64,000 bases of DNA from Vibrio thalassae. GTDB taxonomy: Bacteria > Pseudomonadota > Gammaproteobacteria > Enterobacterales > Vibrionaceae. Below are positions 41,173-50,093 of the stretch, piece by piece. The stretch lies in contig NZ_OANU01000003.1 in the NCBI RefSeq assembly GCF_900089835.1, positions 62,001 to 126,000 of the forward strand, written 5' to 3'. The position numbers and the translations under genes are program-made. A model generated the notes under the pieces. The model was not told where the DNA came from and did no database searches. It saw nothing but the letters and a program-made list of their open reading frames with translations. The first letter of the stretch is position 1. Every line of letters begins with the position of its first letter.

Positions 41173-42399
41173 ATGCTCCATCAATTTCGACAAAGGCTAA
41201 CAGGTTGGTTCTCGCAACCAGCTCCTGATGCTCTGTATGATAGACAGTTAGTGTGGTTAGCGTTTGCATTGATGATTACCGGTTTGGTCATGGTAACGTC
41301 GGCTTCTTTTCCTATTAGCTCAAGACTTACTGACCAACCATTCCATTTCATGTTTCGACATGCGATTTTCTTGGTTCTAGCGCTTGGGACATCATCCATT
41401 GTTCTACAAGTTCCTACAGAAAAATGGTTTCGCTACAGTACGTACTTACTTGCGTTGTCGATATTCCTTTTGGTTGTCGTATTGGCCGTGGGGAAATCTG
41501 TCAATGGTGCGTCGCGTTGGATCCCGCTAGGGCTCTTTAACTTGCAGCCCGCTGAGGTCGCTAAATTGTCACTGTTTATTTTCATGTCGAGCTATCTGGT
41601 TCGTAAGCAAGATGAGGTGAGGCAATCCTTCTTTGGCGGTTTTATCAAACCGATCATGGTGTTTACGACCTTTGCTATTTTGTTACTGGGTCAGCCTGAC
41701 TTAGGAACAGTGGTTGTGATGTTGGTGACGCTGTTTGGGATGCTATTTATTGCGGGCGCAAAGCTGTCTCAATTTATCGCGTTATTGGTGGCTGGCGTCG
41801 GTGCGGTTATCGCTCTGATCTTGGTGGAACCTTATCGTGTGCGTCGTGTAACCTCGTTCCTTGACCCATGGGAAGACCCTTTTGGGAGTGGCTACCAGTT
41901 AACACAATCACTAATGGCATTTGGCCGTGGGAATTTAATGGGACAAGGGCTAGGAAACTCGGTGCAAAAACTGGAGTATCTGCCTGAAGCTCATACTGAC
42001 TTCGTCTTTGCGGTTCTCGCTGAAGAATTAGGCTTTATTGGCGTGCTGTTAGTGTTGTTGTTGGTGTTTGCGCTAGTCATCAAAGCACTTTACATCGGCA
42101 AGCGTGCCTTTGAGAAAAAGCAACTATTTGGCGGCTATCTCTCTTTTGCGATTGGTATTTGGTTTGCTTTTCAAACGTTAGTCAACGTTGGCGCTGCTGC
42201 TGGTATGGTTCCTACCAAAGGTTTGACATTGCCCTTAATCAGTTATGGTGGTTCCAGTCTTATAATTATGTCCGTTGCGGTGTCGATACTGCTACGTATC
42301 GACCATGAATGCCGTCTGTTACCAGACATCGATGAACCTAGACCTCAGGAAGCGCCTCCTGAGAAAGACAAGAAAAAAGCCAAAGATGAAAAAGAATAA
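41173..42399 (+). CDS. ftsW: Septal peptidoglycan glycosyltransferase FtsW
   Basis: SEDS-family polymerase that works with FtsI at the septum. It is 408 residues with about ten membrane segments. Conserved features: [24 protein letters not shown], the large periplasmic loop with [20 protein letters not shown], and [17 protein letters not shown] near the C-terminus. The last 30 residues are charged (rich in K, D, E, P) and cytoplasmic. The 3' end overlaps the murG start by 14 bases. Confidence 0.96.
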   Translation: MLHQFRQRLTGWFSQPAPDALYDRQLVWLAFALMITGLVMVTSASFPISSRLTDQPFHFMFRHAIFLVLALGTSSIVLQVPTEKWFRYSTYLLALSIFLLVVVLAVGKSVNGASRWIPLGLFNLQPAEVAKLSLFIFMSSYLVRKQDEVRQSFFGGFIKPIMVFTTFAILLLGQPDLGTVVVMLVTLFGMLFIAGAKLSQFIALLVAGVGAVIALILVEPYRVRRVTSFLDPWEDPFGSGYQLTQSLMAFGRGNLMGQGLGNSVQKLEYLPEAHTDFVFAVLAEELGFIGVLLVLLLVFALVIKALYIGKRAFEKKQLFGGYLSFAIGIWFAFQTLVNVGAAAGMVPTKGLTLPLISYGGSSLIIMSVAVSILLRIDHECRLLPDIDEPRPQEAPPEKDKKKAKDEKE

Positions 42400-43447
42400 A
42401 CGTTTAATGGTGATGGCTGGTGGTACTGGCGGTCACGTGTTTCCGGGTCTTGCGGTTGCACACCGACTGCAAGAACAAGGTTGGGAAATTCGCTGGTTAG
42501 GCACGGCTGATCGCATGGAAGCCGACTTGGTGCCAAAGCATGGTATTGAGATCGACTTCATTAAAGTGAAAGGTCTTCGAGGGCAGGGCATAGCCAAACT
42601 TATTAAAGCGCCATTTCAGATATTTAGTGCCATATTACAGGCAAGAAAGCACCTTAAAAAATGGCAACCTGATGCGGTTCTTGGCATGGGTGGTTATGTG
42701 AGTGGGCCTGGTGGCATTGCGGCTTGGACCATGGGTATTCCAGTAGTATTACATGAACAAAATGGTGTGGCGGGATTAACCAATCAATGGTTATCAAAAA
42801 TTGCCAAGAAAGTGTTTCAGGCTTTCCCTGGCGCTTTTCCTAATGCTGAAGTCGTCGGCAATCCAGTAAGACAAGATTTAATTGATATTGAAGAACCGCA
42901 ACAGCGACTTGAAGGTCGCGAGGGTGATATTCGTATTCTTGTCATGGGGGGCAGTCAAGGCGCACGTATTTTAAACCAGACGTTACCTTCAGTCATGGCA
43001 GAGCTTGGCTTAGGCTATACAATCCGCCACCAAGCGGGTAAAGGGAGTCGCGAAGAAGTGGCCGAACTGTATCGCGCCAATGCAGTTGACAACGCAGACG
43101 TTACCGAGTTTATCGATGATGTCGCACAGGCCTATCGTTGGGCTGACCTAGTGATTTGTCGCTCTGGTGCATTGACGGTCTCTGAACTGGCGGCGGTCGG
43201 TGTGGGCGCAATATTTATTCCTTTTATGCACAAAGATCGGCAGCAAGCGCTTAATGGCGATCACTTAGTTCATTGTGGTGCCGCCTATATGATTGAACAG
43301 CCGGATTTAACGGTAGAAAAATTGGCGCAGCAGGTAAAACAGCTTGGTCGCTCGCAGTTACTAGCGCTTGCGATAAATGCAAGAAAAGCCGCTAAACTTG
43401 ATGCAGATACACGCGTCGCCCAAGAAATTATCGAATTAACAAAATAG
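42386..43447 (+). CDS. murG: UDP-N-acetylglucosamine:lipid I GlcNAc transferase MurG
   Basis: Peripheral membrane glycosyltransferase that turns lipid I into lipid II. The frame is open 37 codons further upstream inside ftsW, but ATG at 42386 is the right start: it yields [20 protein letters not shown], the family N-terminus with the first G-loop. It is 353 residues. Further motifs: [36 protein letters not shown] and the acceptor-side [11 protein letters not shown]. It overlaps ftsW by 14 bases. Confidence 0.97.
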   Translation: MKKNKRLMVMAGGTGGHVFPGLAVAHRLQEQGWEIRWLGTADRMEADLVPKHGIEIDFIKVKGLRGQGIAKLIKAPFQIFSAILQARKHLKKWQPDAVLGMGGYVSGPGGIAAWTMGIPVVLHEQNGVAGLTNQWLSKIAKKVFQAFPGAFPNAEVVGNPVRQDLIDIEEPQQRLEGREGDIRILVMGGSQGARILNQTLPSVMAELGLGYTIRHQAGKGSREEVAELYRANAVDNADVTEFIDDVAQAYRWADLVICRSGALTVSELAAVGVGAIFIPFMHKDRQQALNGDHLVHCGAAYMIEQPDLTVEKLAQQVKQLGRSQLLALAINARKAAKLDADTRVAQEIIELTK

Positions 43448-43465
43448 ATTGACGAGATTTAATCC

Positions 43466-44926
43466 ATGACACAGCAACATACTCAAGACCTAGCACAAAT
43501 ACGTGCCCTGATACCTGAAATGAGACGAGTGAAGTGTATTCACTTTGTTGGAATTGGTGGCGCTGGCATGAGTGGTATCGCCGAAGTACTGCTTAATGAA
43601 GGCTATCAGATTACCGGTTCAGATCTTGCTGAAAACGCTGTGACAGAACGTCTAACTCAAAAAGGTGCCACGGTCTATATTGGTCACCATGCAAGTAATA
43701 TTGAAAACGCAAGTGTGGTGGTGGTTTCTACCGCTATTGACCCAGAAAACCAAGAGCTAGTGGCTGCAAAAGAGCTAAGAATTCCAGTAGTGCGCCGCGC
43801 TGAAATGCTGGCGGAACTGATGCGTTTTCGACACGGCATTGCTGTGGCTGGTACACACGGAAAAACCACGACGACGGCACTGGTTACGCAGATTTACTCG
43901 GAAGCGGGTATGGATCCAACCTTCGTTAATGGTGGTTTGGTGAAAAGTGCTGGCACTAACGCTCGACTAGGCTCAAGCCGAATCTTGATTGCTGAGGCGG
44001 ATGAAAGTGATGCTTCTTTCCTCCATCTGCAGCCTATGGTGAGTATTGTTACCAATATTGAAGCAGACCATATGGATACCTATGGTGGTGACTTTGATAC
44101 GTTAAAACAAACCTTTATCGATTTTTTACATAACCTGCCATTCTACGGTCAAGCGGTGATGTGTGTTGATGATCCTGTAGTGCGTGAATTGATTCCAAGT
44201 GTTAGCCGTCAAGTGATCACTTATGGCTTCTCTGCGGATGCAGATGTGCGAATCGAAAACTACCGACAAGAAGGCCAGCAAGGTAAGTTCACGGTTGTCA
44301 GAAAAGACCGAGAGAACTTAGCGATTACTCTGAATATTCCGGGTCAGCATAATGCCCTGAATGCCGCCGCTGCGATTGCCGTTGCGACGGAAGATAACAT
44401 TGATGATGAAGCTATTGTAAACGCTATGCTTGGAACTGAAGGAACGGGACGACGTTTTGAGCATCTTGGGGATTTTGAAACAGGCAATGGTAACGTGATG
44501 CTAGTGGATGATTATGGCCATCATCCAACAGAAGTTGACGTAACGATTAAAGCAGCACGCAATGGTTGGGGAGATAAGCGTTTGGTGATGATTTTCCAAC
44601 CGCATCGCTATAGCCGTACTCGCGATTTATATGACGATTTTGCCAATGTTCTTGAACAGGTCGATGTTCTTGTGATGCTGGATGTCTATTCAGCAGGTGA
44701 GGCACCAATTGCCGGAGCGGATGGCCGTTCACTATGTCGTACTATTCGTACAAGAGGTAAGCTGGATCCTGTTTTTGTTCCAGATGTGAATGCGTTACCA
44801 TCGGTTTTATCGAATCTTTTGCAAGAAGGCGACCTTCTTCTGACGCAAGGCGCTGGTGATATCGGTAAAGTAGCCAGAAAGCTTGAGCAAATGAAGTTGG
44901 ATATTAAGCAGATGCAGAATAGCTAA
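43466..44926 (+). CDS. murC: UDP-N-acetylmuramate-L-alanine ligase
   Basis: First Mur ligase; it adds L-alanine to UDP-MurNAc. It is 486 residues. N-terminal [20 protein letters not shown] loop [13 protein letters not shown] (about 125-137), [22 protein letters not shown] and [10 protein letters not shown] are all present. It ends the first part of the dcw cluster: a Rho-independent terminator lies 28 bases after its stop. Confidence 0.97.
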   Translation: MTQQHTQDLAQIRALIPEMRRVKCIHFVGIGGAGMSGIAEVLLNEGYQITGSDLAENAVTERLTQKGATVYIGHHASNIENASVVVVSTAIDPENQELVAAKELRIPVVRRAEMLAELMRFRHGIAVAGTHGKTTTTALVTQIYSEAGMDPTFVNGGLVKSAGTNARLGSSRILIAEADESDASFLHLQPMVSIVTNIEADHMDTYGGDFDTLKQTFIDFLHNLPFYGQAVMCVDDPVVRELIPSVSRQVITYGFSADADVRIENYRQEGQQGKFTVVRKDRENLAITLNIPGQHNALNAAAAIAVATEDNIDDEAIVNAMLGTEGTGRRFEHLGDFETGNGNVMLVDDYGHHPTEVDVTIKAARNGWGDKRLVMIFQPHRYSRTRDLYDDFANVLEQVDVLVMLDVYSAGEAPIAGADGRSLCRTIRTRGKLDPVFVPDVNALPSVLSNLLQEGDLLLTQGAGDIGKVARKLEQMKLDIKQMQNS

Positions 44927-44954
44927 CGTCCGTTCAACTAGCAAAAAACTTAAC

Positions 44955-45002
44955 TGTTCGACTAAGCTATCGAGAATTTTGATCGCTGAGTCGAACATTT
45001 TT
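44955..45002 (+). terminator. Terminator between murC and ftsQ, inside the dcw cluster
   Basis: Stem TGTTCGACT/AGTCGAACA (9 bp), extended by three more pairs past one mismatch, loop about 17 nt, followed directly by TTTTTGTT. The gene cluster is usually treated as one transcription unit, so a terminator at this point stands out. Confidence 0.65.
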
Positions 45003-45045
45003 GTTATTTCAATGTGCAAAAGCCGATATTTCTTAGGTTCAGTGT

Positions 45046-45073
45046 TTGATAGTTTGATATTCATTAGTATAAT
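45046..45073 (+). promoter_or_regulatory. Promoter for ftsQ-ftsA-ftsZ
   Basis: TTGATA (45046-45051), a 16-bp spacer and a perfect TATAAT (45068-45073), about 80 bases upstream of ftsQ and downstream of the murC terminator. It should give ftsQAZ expression independent of the upstream mur genes. Confidence 0.6.
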
Positions 45074-45156
45074 CCTAAGGTTAACAATATTAGATTAGAC
45101 TCTTATTCCACTATCTTAAGGACAGGCGAAGAGAAGTTAATAAAGGGCCAAAGAGT

Positions 45157-45948
45157 TTGACTGAAACTTCAGAGAGCAGTGCAGAATCAACGCGTCGAAT
45201 TACCTTGTTATCTAAACATGGGGTCGGGGCGGTTTTTTTATTGGCTGTGATCACCGTAATAGGTTCAACACTTTACTCCACCATTAGCTGGATGTGGGAT
45301 GACCAGCGCCTTCCTTTATCAAAGATAGTGTTACAGGGCGATTTGACTCATGTAACCGCCAAGGATGTGCAACACGCGTTTGCTAACCTTGAACACATAG
45401 GCACCTTTGCGTCTCAAGACATTAATGTGTTGCAGCAAAGCGTCGTGCAGATCCCGTGGGTGTCTCAGGCCTCCGTGCGTAAACAGTGGCCAGATACAGT
45501 AAAAGTCTTTCTAACTGAACACCAAGCTAGTGCCATTTGGAATGGTATTGATATGCTAGATAACAACGGTGTTGTGTTTAGTGGTGACGTGTCTGAAATA
45601 GAAGAGCAAAAAGTAAAACTCTATGGCCCGAAAGGGACAGAGTTGCAAGTGCTTCAAACTTACCGCGACAGCAATGGGCAGTTGGCACCTTTAGGTCTAT
45701 CTATCTCTTCATTGGTGCTGAATGAGCGCCGCGCTTGGCAAGTTATTTTAGACAACGGCATTCGATTAGAATTAGGTAAAGATTCTAGGCAAGAACGTCT
45801 TGAACGTTTTATTTCTCTTTATCGAAAGCTAGGTGATCAAGTATCAAAAATCAGTTATATCGATCTACGGTATGATACTGGTGCCGCTGTAGGGTGGTTT
45901 CCGGAAGAAGCGGAAACCAGTCAGACAGAACATAACAAAGTAGGATGA
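45157..45948 (+). CDS. ftsQ: Cell division protein FtsQ
   Basis: Bitopic divisome scaffold that binds FtsB/FtsL. It is 263 residues: a short cytoplasmic tail, a membrane segment at about 21-43, a POTRA domain (about 50-120, beginning LSKIVLQGDLTHVTAKDV) and the beta domain ending IDLRYDTGAAVGWFP. The start is TTG, giving MTETSESSAES; an upstream AAAGAG is rather close, so the start is moderately certain. ddl, which often precedes ftsQ, is missing. Confidence 0.93.
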   Translation: MTETSESSAESTRRITLLSKHGVGAVFLLAVITVIGSTLYSTISWMWDDQRLPLSKIVLQGDLTHVTAKDVQHAFANLEHIGTFASQDINVLQQSVVQIPWVSQASVRKQWPDTVKVFLTEHQASAIWNGIDMLDNNGVVFSGDVSEIEEQKVKLYGPKGTELQVLQTYRDSNGQLAPLGLSISSLVLNERRAWQVILDNGIRLELGKDSRQERLERFISLYRKLGDQVSKISYIDLRYDTGAAVGWFPEEAETSQTEHNKVG

Positions 45949-45958
45949 CTGGTATTAC

Positions 45959-45984
45959 GTATCGGTAAAGCAGTTTATCGATAC
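45959..45984 (+). other. RNA hairpin between ftsQ and ftsA
   Basis: GTATCG-G-TAAA pairs with TTTA-T-CGATAC (11 bp including one G-U wobble) around a GCAG tetraloop, ten bases after the ftsQ stop. No T run follows, so it is not a standard terminator. It may be a processing or stability element in the ftsQAZ mRNA. Confidence 0.4.
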
Positions 45985-46058
45985 CTAAGTTCAGTTTGGA
46001 CATTGAGCAACAAGATTGTTCGCTGGAAATTGAAATATTTATAACAAAGAGAGTACAG

Positions 46059-47321
46059 ATGACGAAGACCACGGATGACAATATTATTGTCGGTCTTGAT
46101 ATAGGCACTGCAACAGTATCTGCCTTGGTCGGTGAAGTATTACCCGACGGTCAGGTCAATATTATTGGCGCTGGTTCCAGTCCTTCTCGAGGCATGGATA
46201 AAGGCGGTGTAAACGACCTAGAGTCAGTGGTTAAATCCGTACAGCGTGCGATCGATCAAGCTGAATTGATGGCAGAATGCCAGATTAGCAATGTATTTAT
46301 TTCTCTTTCAGGCAAGCACATTGCGAGTCGAATTGAAAAAGGCATGGGAACCATTTCCGAAGAAGAAGTGTCACAAGATGATATGGATCGGGCGATTCAT
46401 ACCGCGAAATCCATAAAAATTGGTGACGAACAACGTATTCTTCATGTGATTCCTCAGGAATTTACCATAGACTATCAAGAGGGGATTAAGAACCCGCTTG
46501 GCTTGTCTGGTGTTCGAATGGAAGTGAGCGTTCATCTGATTTCTTGTCACAATGATATGGCAAGAAACATTATCAAAGCCGTTGAACGTTGTGGACTGAA
46601 AGTTGAACAGTTGGTTTTCTCTGGATTGGCTTCTAGTAATGCGGTTATTACTGAAGATGAACGAGAGCTTGGTGTTTGTGTGGTTGATATCGGCGCGGGA
46701 ACAATGGATGTATCCATTTGGACTGGTGGCGCACTTCGACACACCGAAGTTTTCTCCTATGCCGGCAATGCCGTTACCAGTGATATTGCATTTGCATTTG
46801 GTACGCCTATTAGTGATGCAGAAGAAATTAAAGTAAAGTATGGTTGTGCATTAAGTGAACTAGTGAGCAAAGATGATACCGTTAACGTTCCAAGTGTTGG
46901 TGGTCGACCATCTCGTAGTTTGCAACGTCAAACATTGGCTGAAGTGATAGAACCACGCTATACAGAATTAATGGGACTGGTAAATCAAACCATTGATAAT
47001 GTTCAAGCTAAACTAAGAGAGAATGGTGTAAAACATCATCTCGCAGCAGGCGTAGTCTTAACGGGCGGCGCAGCACAAATTGAAGGGGTTGTGGAATGCG
47101 CAGAACGCGTTTTTCGTAACCAGGTTCGTGTAGGCAAACCTCTAGAGGTGAGCGGCTTAACGGACTATGTAAAGGAACCGTATCATTCTACGGCCGTTGG
47201 ATTACTTCATTACGCAAGAGACAGTCAGATCAATGACGACAATGATTATAACGAACCAAAACGTCAATCGGTGTCGACAATCTTTGGAAAGTTGCGTAAT
47301 TGGATACAAAAAGAGTTTTAA
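46059..47321 (+). CDS. ftsA: Cell division protein FtsA
   Basis: Actin-like protein that tethers FtsZ filaments to the membrane and recruits later division proteins. I chose ATG at 46059 (AAAGAGAG six bases upstream); the frame opens 21 codons earlier in untranslated sequence. It is 420 residues. Actin-fold motifs: IIVGLDIGTATVSALVG (phosphate 1), VVDIGAGTMDVSIW (phosphate 2) and GVVLTGGAAQIEGV (adenosine). The C-terminal amphipathic helix that binds membrane is visible (KLRNWIQKEF). Confidence 0.97.
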   Translation: MTKTTDDNIIVGLDIGTATVSALVGEVLPDGQVNIIGAGSSPSRGMDKGGVNDLESVVKSVQRAIDQAELMAECQISNVFISLSGKHIASRIEKGMGTISEEEVSQDDMDRAIHTAKSIKIGDEQRILHVIPQEFTIDYQEGIKNPLGLSGVRMEVSVHLISCHNDMARNIIKAVERCGLKVEQLVFSGLASSNAVITEDERELGVCVVDIGAGTMDVSIWTGGALRHTEVFSYAGNAVTSDIAFAFGTPISDAEEIKVKYGCALSELVSKDDTVNVPSVGGRPSRSLQRQTLAEVIEPRYTELMGLVNQTIDNVQAKLRENGVKHHLAAGVVLTGGAAQIEGVVECAERVFRNQVRVGKPLEVSGLTDYVKEPYHSTAVGLLHYARDSQINDDNDYNEPKRQSVSTIFGKLRNWIQKEF

Positions 47322-47350
47322 CCTGAGTTGCAGGAAAACGGAGATAACAA

Positions 47351-48580
47351 ATGTTTGAACCGATGATGGAAATGTCTGACGAAGCAGTCATTAAAGTAGT
47401 TGGAGTCGGCGGTGGCGGTGGTAACGCTGTAGAACACATGGTTCGTGAATCAATCGAAGGGGTTGATTTCATTAGTGTGAACACGGATGCTCAAGCACTT
47501 CGCAAAACGAGTATTAGTCACGTCATTCAAATCGGCGGCGATATTACAAAAGGCTTGGGTGCGGGTGCAAACCCACAAGTTGGACGTGATGCAGCTCTCG
47601 AAGATAAAGAAAGAATTAAAGAAAGCATTACTGGCGCCGATATGGTGTTTATCGCAGCTGGTATGGGTGGCGGTACCGGAACCGGTGCAGCTCCAGTTAT
47701 TGCTGAAGTAGCAAAAGAACTGGGTATCCTTACGGTAGCAGTGGTAACAAAGCCATTCAGCTTCGAGGGTAAAAAGCGCCTAGCATTTGCAGAGCAGGGT
47801 ATTGAAGAGCTATCAAAGCACGTAGACTCTTTAATCACTATTCCAAATGAAAAGCTACTTAAAGTACTCGGTCGTGGTGTCACTCTTTTAGAAGCCTTTG
47901 CAAGTGCGAACGATGTTCTTAAGAATGCTGTTCAAGGTATCGCTGAGCTAATTACTCGCCCGGGCATGATTAACGTCGACTTCGCGGACGTACGTACTGT
48001 GATGTCTGAGATGGGTCATGCGATGATGGGTAGTGGGGTTGCTAAAGGTGAAGACCGTGCAGAAGAGGCCGCAGAAATGGCAATTTCTAGCCCGCTACTA
48101 GAAGATATCGATCTAGCTGGTGCACGTGGTGTTCTTGTGAACATTACTGCTGGCCTAGATATGCGTCTAGATGAGTTTGAGACGGTTGGTAACACAGTCA
48201 AAGCATTTGCTTCTGATAATGCTACAGTGGTTATCGGTACATCTCTAGACCCAGATATGAGTGATGAAATTCGTGTTACTGTTGTTGCTACAGGTATTGG
48301 CAACGAACGTAAGCCTGACATCACGTTGGTAGCAGGTGGCAAAACACCAGTGACAGCAAGTCAGCCGCAACAGCAAACACAAGCTCCAGCTGCAAAAGTT
48401 GAAGATAAAGTGGCACAAACTTTGCATGCAAATAAGCAGGGCAAGGCTGAGGTGAATACGCCAAGTCATTCGGGCTCAAATGCACCAGCATCAGGCGCGA
48501 ATACCAGTGCTGCACCAAAACCTGAAAAGGAAAGTGGCTACCTAGATATTCCAGCATTTTTACGCCGTCAAGCAGACTAA
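47351..48580 (+). CDS. ftsZ: Cell division protein FtsZ
   Basis: Tubulin-like GTPase that forms the Z ring. It is 409 residues. The GTP-binding loop [13 protein letters not shown] lies at 18-30, the tubulin signature [11 protein letters not shown] at 106-116, and the synergy-loop [15 protein letters not shown] near 210. After a linker rich in A, Q, P and S (about 318-390), the conserved C-terminal peptide [11 protein letters not shown] that docks FtsA and ZipA ends the protein. It is 29 bases from ftsA. Confidence 0.98.
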   Translation: MFEPMMEMSDEAVIKVVGVGGGGGNAVEHMVRESIEGVDFISVNTDAQALRKTSISHVIQIGGDITKGLGAGANPQVGRDAALEDKERIKESITGADMVFIAAGMGGGTGTGAAPVIAEVAKELGILTVAVVTKPFSFEGKKRLAFAEQGIEELSKHVDSLITIPNEKLLKVLGRGVTLLEAFASANDVLKNAVQGIAELITRPGMINVDFADVRTVMSEMGHAMMGSGVAKGEDRAEEAAEMAISSPLLEDIDLAGARGVLVNITAGLDMRLDEFETVGNTVKAFASDNATVVIGTSLDPDMSDEIRVTVVATGIGNERKPDITLVAGGKTPVTASQPQQQTQAPAAKVEDKVAQTLHANKQGKAEVNTPSHSGSNAPASGANTSAAPKPEKESGYLDIPAFLRRQAD

Positions 48581-48595
48581 GCTGTTCGCTTAAAT

Positions 48596-48623
48596 TTGAC
48601 ACAGCTCAAAAATCTGGTAGGAT
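48596..48623 (+). promoter_or_regulatory. Candidate promoter of lpxC
   Basis: Perfect TTGACA (48596-48601), a 16-bp spacer, then TAGGAT (48618-48623) with an upstream TGG that makes an extended -10. It is 57 bases before the lpxC start. A small inverted repeat CGGTTG/CAACCG (48627-48648) follows in the leader. Confidence 0.55.
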
Positions 48624-48679
48624 TCGCGGTTGCTTACATAATCAACCGTGATTTGTAGCGTTGAAGAAGAGGTTTGTAG

Positions 48680-49597
48680 ATGATCAGACAACGTACGCTT
48701 AAAGAAATAGTGACTACTGTAGGAGTGGGTCTCCACTCTGGCCGTAAAGTAACACTAACTTTGCGTCCAGCGGCTGCTAATACTGGTGTCGTTTACCGTC
48801 GTACTGACGTGAATCCGCCTGTGGATTTCCCTGCGGATCCTCTTTCTGTGCGCGACACTATGCTATGTACTGCTTTAGTGAATGATGAAGGTGTTCGTAT
48901 CTCAACAGTAGAACACCTAAATGCAGCATTAGCAGGCATGGGTATCGACAATATCATCGTTGAGGTCGATGCGCCTGAAATCCCTATTATGGATGGCAGT
49001 GCAAGCCCGTTTGTATACTTGCTACAACAAGCAGGCATCGAAACTCAGAATGCAGCAAAACGCTTTATCCGTATTAAGAAACCTGTGCGTTTCGAAGACG
49101 GTGATAAGTGGGCAGAGCTTCGTCCATACAACGGTTTCCGTATGGATTTCGAGATTGAGTTTAACCATCCTGCGATTGATGCTGACGAACAGCGCTTGCA
49201 GTTTGATTTCTCATCTCAGAGCTTTATCAAAGATATTTCTCGAGCTCGTACATTTGGCTTTATGCGTGACATTGAGTACTTACAGTCTCAGAACTTAGTA
49301 CTTGGTGGCAGCTTTGACAACGCTATTGTGTTAGATGACTACCGTATTTTGAATGAAGAAGGCCTTCGTTTTGATAACGAGTTTGTTACTCATAAAGTGT
49401 TAGACGCGATCGGCGATTTATATATGGCTGGTCATGCGATTATCGGTGAGTTTTCGGCGTATAAATCAGGGCACGGTCTAAACAACCAGTTGCTTCGCAC
49501 TGTACTAGCAGACCAAGAAGCGTGGGAATGGGCAACGTTTGAAGAGCAAGCAGGCTCGCCAGTGGCTTTTGCAGAGCCAAACATGGTACTTGCATAA
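48680..49597 (+). CDS. lpxC: UDP-3-O-acyl-N-acetylglucosamine deacetylase
   Basis: Zinc enzyme for the committed step of lipid A synthesis. It is 305 residues, the same as E. coli. The catalytic region [17 protein letters not shown] holds E78 and zinc ligand H79. The other zinc ligands fall in [15 protein letters not shown] (about H238 and D242), and the general acid histidine is in YKSGHGLNN. In E. coli its level is set by FtsH acting on the C-terminal tail; here that tail is EPNMVLA, similar in character. Confidence 0.98.
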   Translation: MIRQRTLKEIVTTVGVGLHSGRKVTLTLRPAAANTGVVYRRTDVNPPVDFPADPLSVRDTMLCTALVNDEGVRISTVEHLNAALAGMGIDNIIVEVDAPEIPIMDGSASPFVYLLQQAGIETQNAAKRFIRIKKPVRFEDGDKWAELRPYNGFRMDFEIEFNHPAIDADEQRLQFDFSSQSFIKDISRARTFGFMRDIEYLQSQNLVLGGSFDNAIVLDDYRILNEEGLRFDNEFVTHKVLDAIGDLYMAGHAIIGEFSAYKSGHGLNNQLLRTVLADQEAWEWATFEEQAGSPVAFAEPNMVLA

Positions 49598-50093
49598 TTA
49601 CCCTTGCTAGCATTTGAAAAACCAGACTTAGAGTCTGGTTTTTTTATGTCTGCCAAAAGCGATGCGGCCGTTTATTGCCTGTTTGAGATGAGTTCTGAAG
49701 TGGCAAAGATCTGGTTAGGATCTTTGCGATCTTAAGAGCAAGCGATTGATAGAAGATTCACCGTGCAGTTTAAGTTTTCAATTTTAATGTATGCAGTGGC
49801 TATCTCCGGCTAGAAATATCCGCCACAATGCAGCCTTGAAAATAGCTTGATATGACAAAACTTCCAAACACATCAAACTAATTACGGTTAGTTTGTATTG
49901 AAGCTTGGTTGTTAGGGCAAAAATTCCTTAAACTATGTGCCATTAATTGGTTTATCTGCCTTGAAATTTAACAGCTTGAACTCAATATCAGTTGGTATAG
50001 ATTTTATCTCAGTTAGGACAATAGACCCTAGTCGAGACGGAAGGCAATTTTAATAGGTCGATATGATCTAATGGTAGAGAGAATAAAAACACA
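49598..50093 (+). promoter_or_regulatory. lpxC-secA intergenic region: terminator, inverted repeat, secA promoter candidate; no secM
   Basis: A 496-bp gap. The terminator ACCAGACT/AGTCTGGT with a TAG loop and T run lies at 49618-49645. A perfect 8-bp inverted repeat CAAACTAA/TTAGTTTG (6-nt spacer) lies at 49874-49895. An extended -10 TGG-TATAGA (49993-50001) with a weak -35 is the best promoter candidate for secA. In E. coli this gap holds secM, whose stalling regulates secA. I see no signal-peptide-bearing ORF of that kind here; the longest ATG frame on the plus strand is about 30 codons without a ribosome site. Confidence 0.5.
49618..49645 (+). terminator. Terminator of lpxC
   Basis: Stem ACCAGACT/AGTCTGGT with a TAG loop, followed by six T, 21 bases after the lpxC stop. 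Confidence 0.85.

Noticed and set aside
42275..42385. 37-codon upstream extension of murG inside ftsW
   Set aside because: Sequence there is the ftsW coding region in another frame; MurG family proteins start at the internal ATG.
45996..46058. 21-codon upstream extension of ftsA
   Set aside because: The internal ATG 46059 has a good ribosome site and gives the family N-terminus.
49648..49734. About 30-codon ATG ORF after the lpxC terminator, considered as a secM substitute
   Set aside because: No Shine-Dalgarno, no signal peptide, no arrest-like C-terminus, and it starts in the terminator T run.
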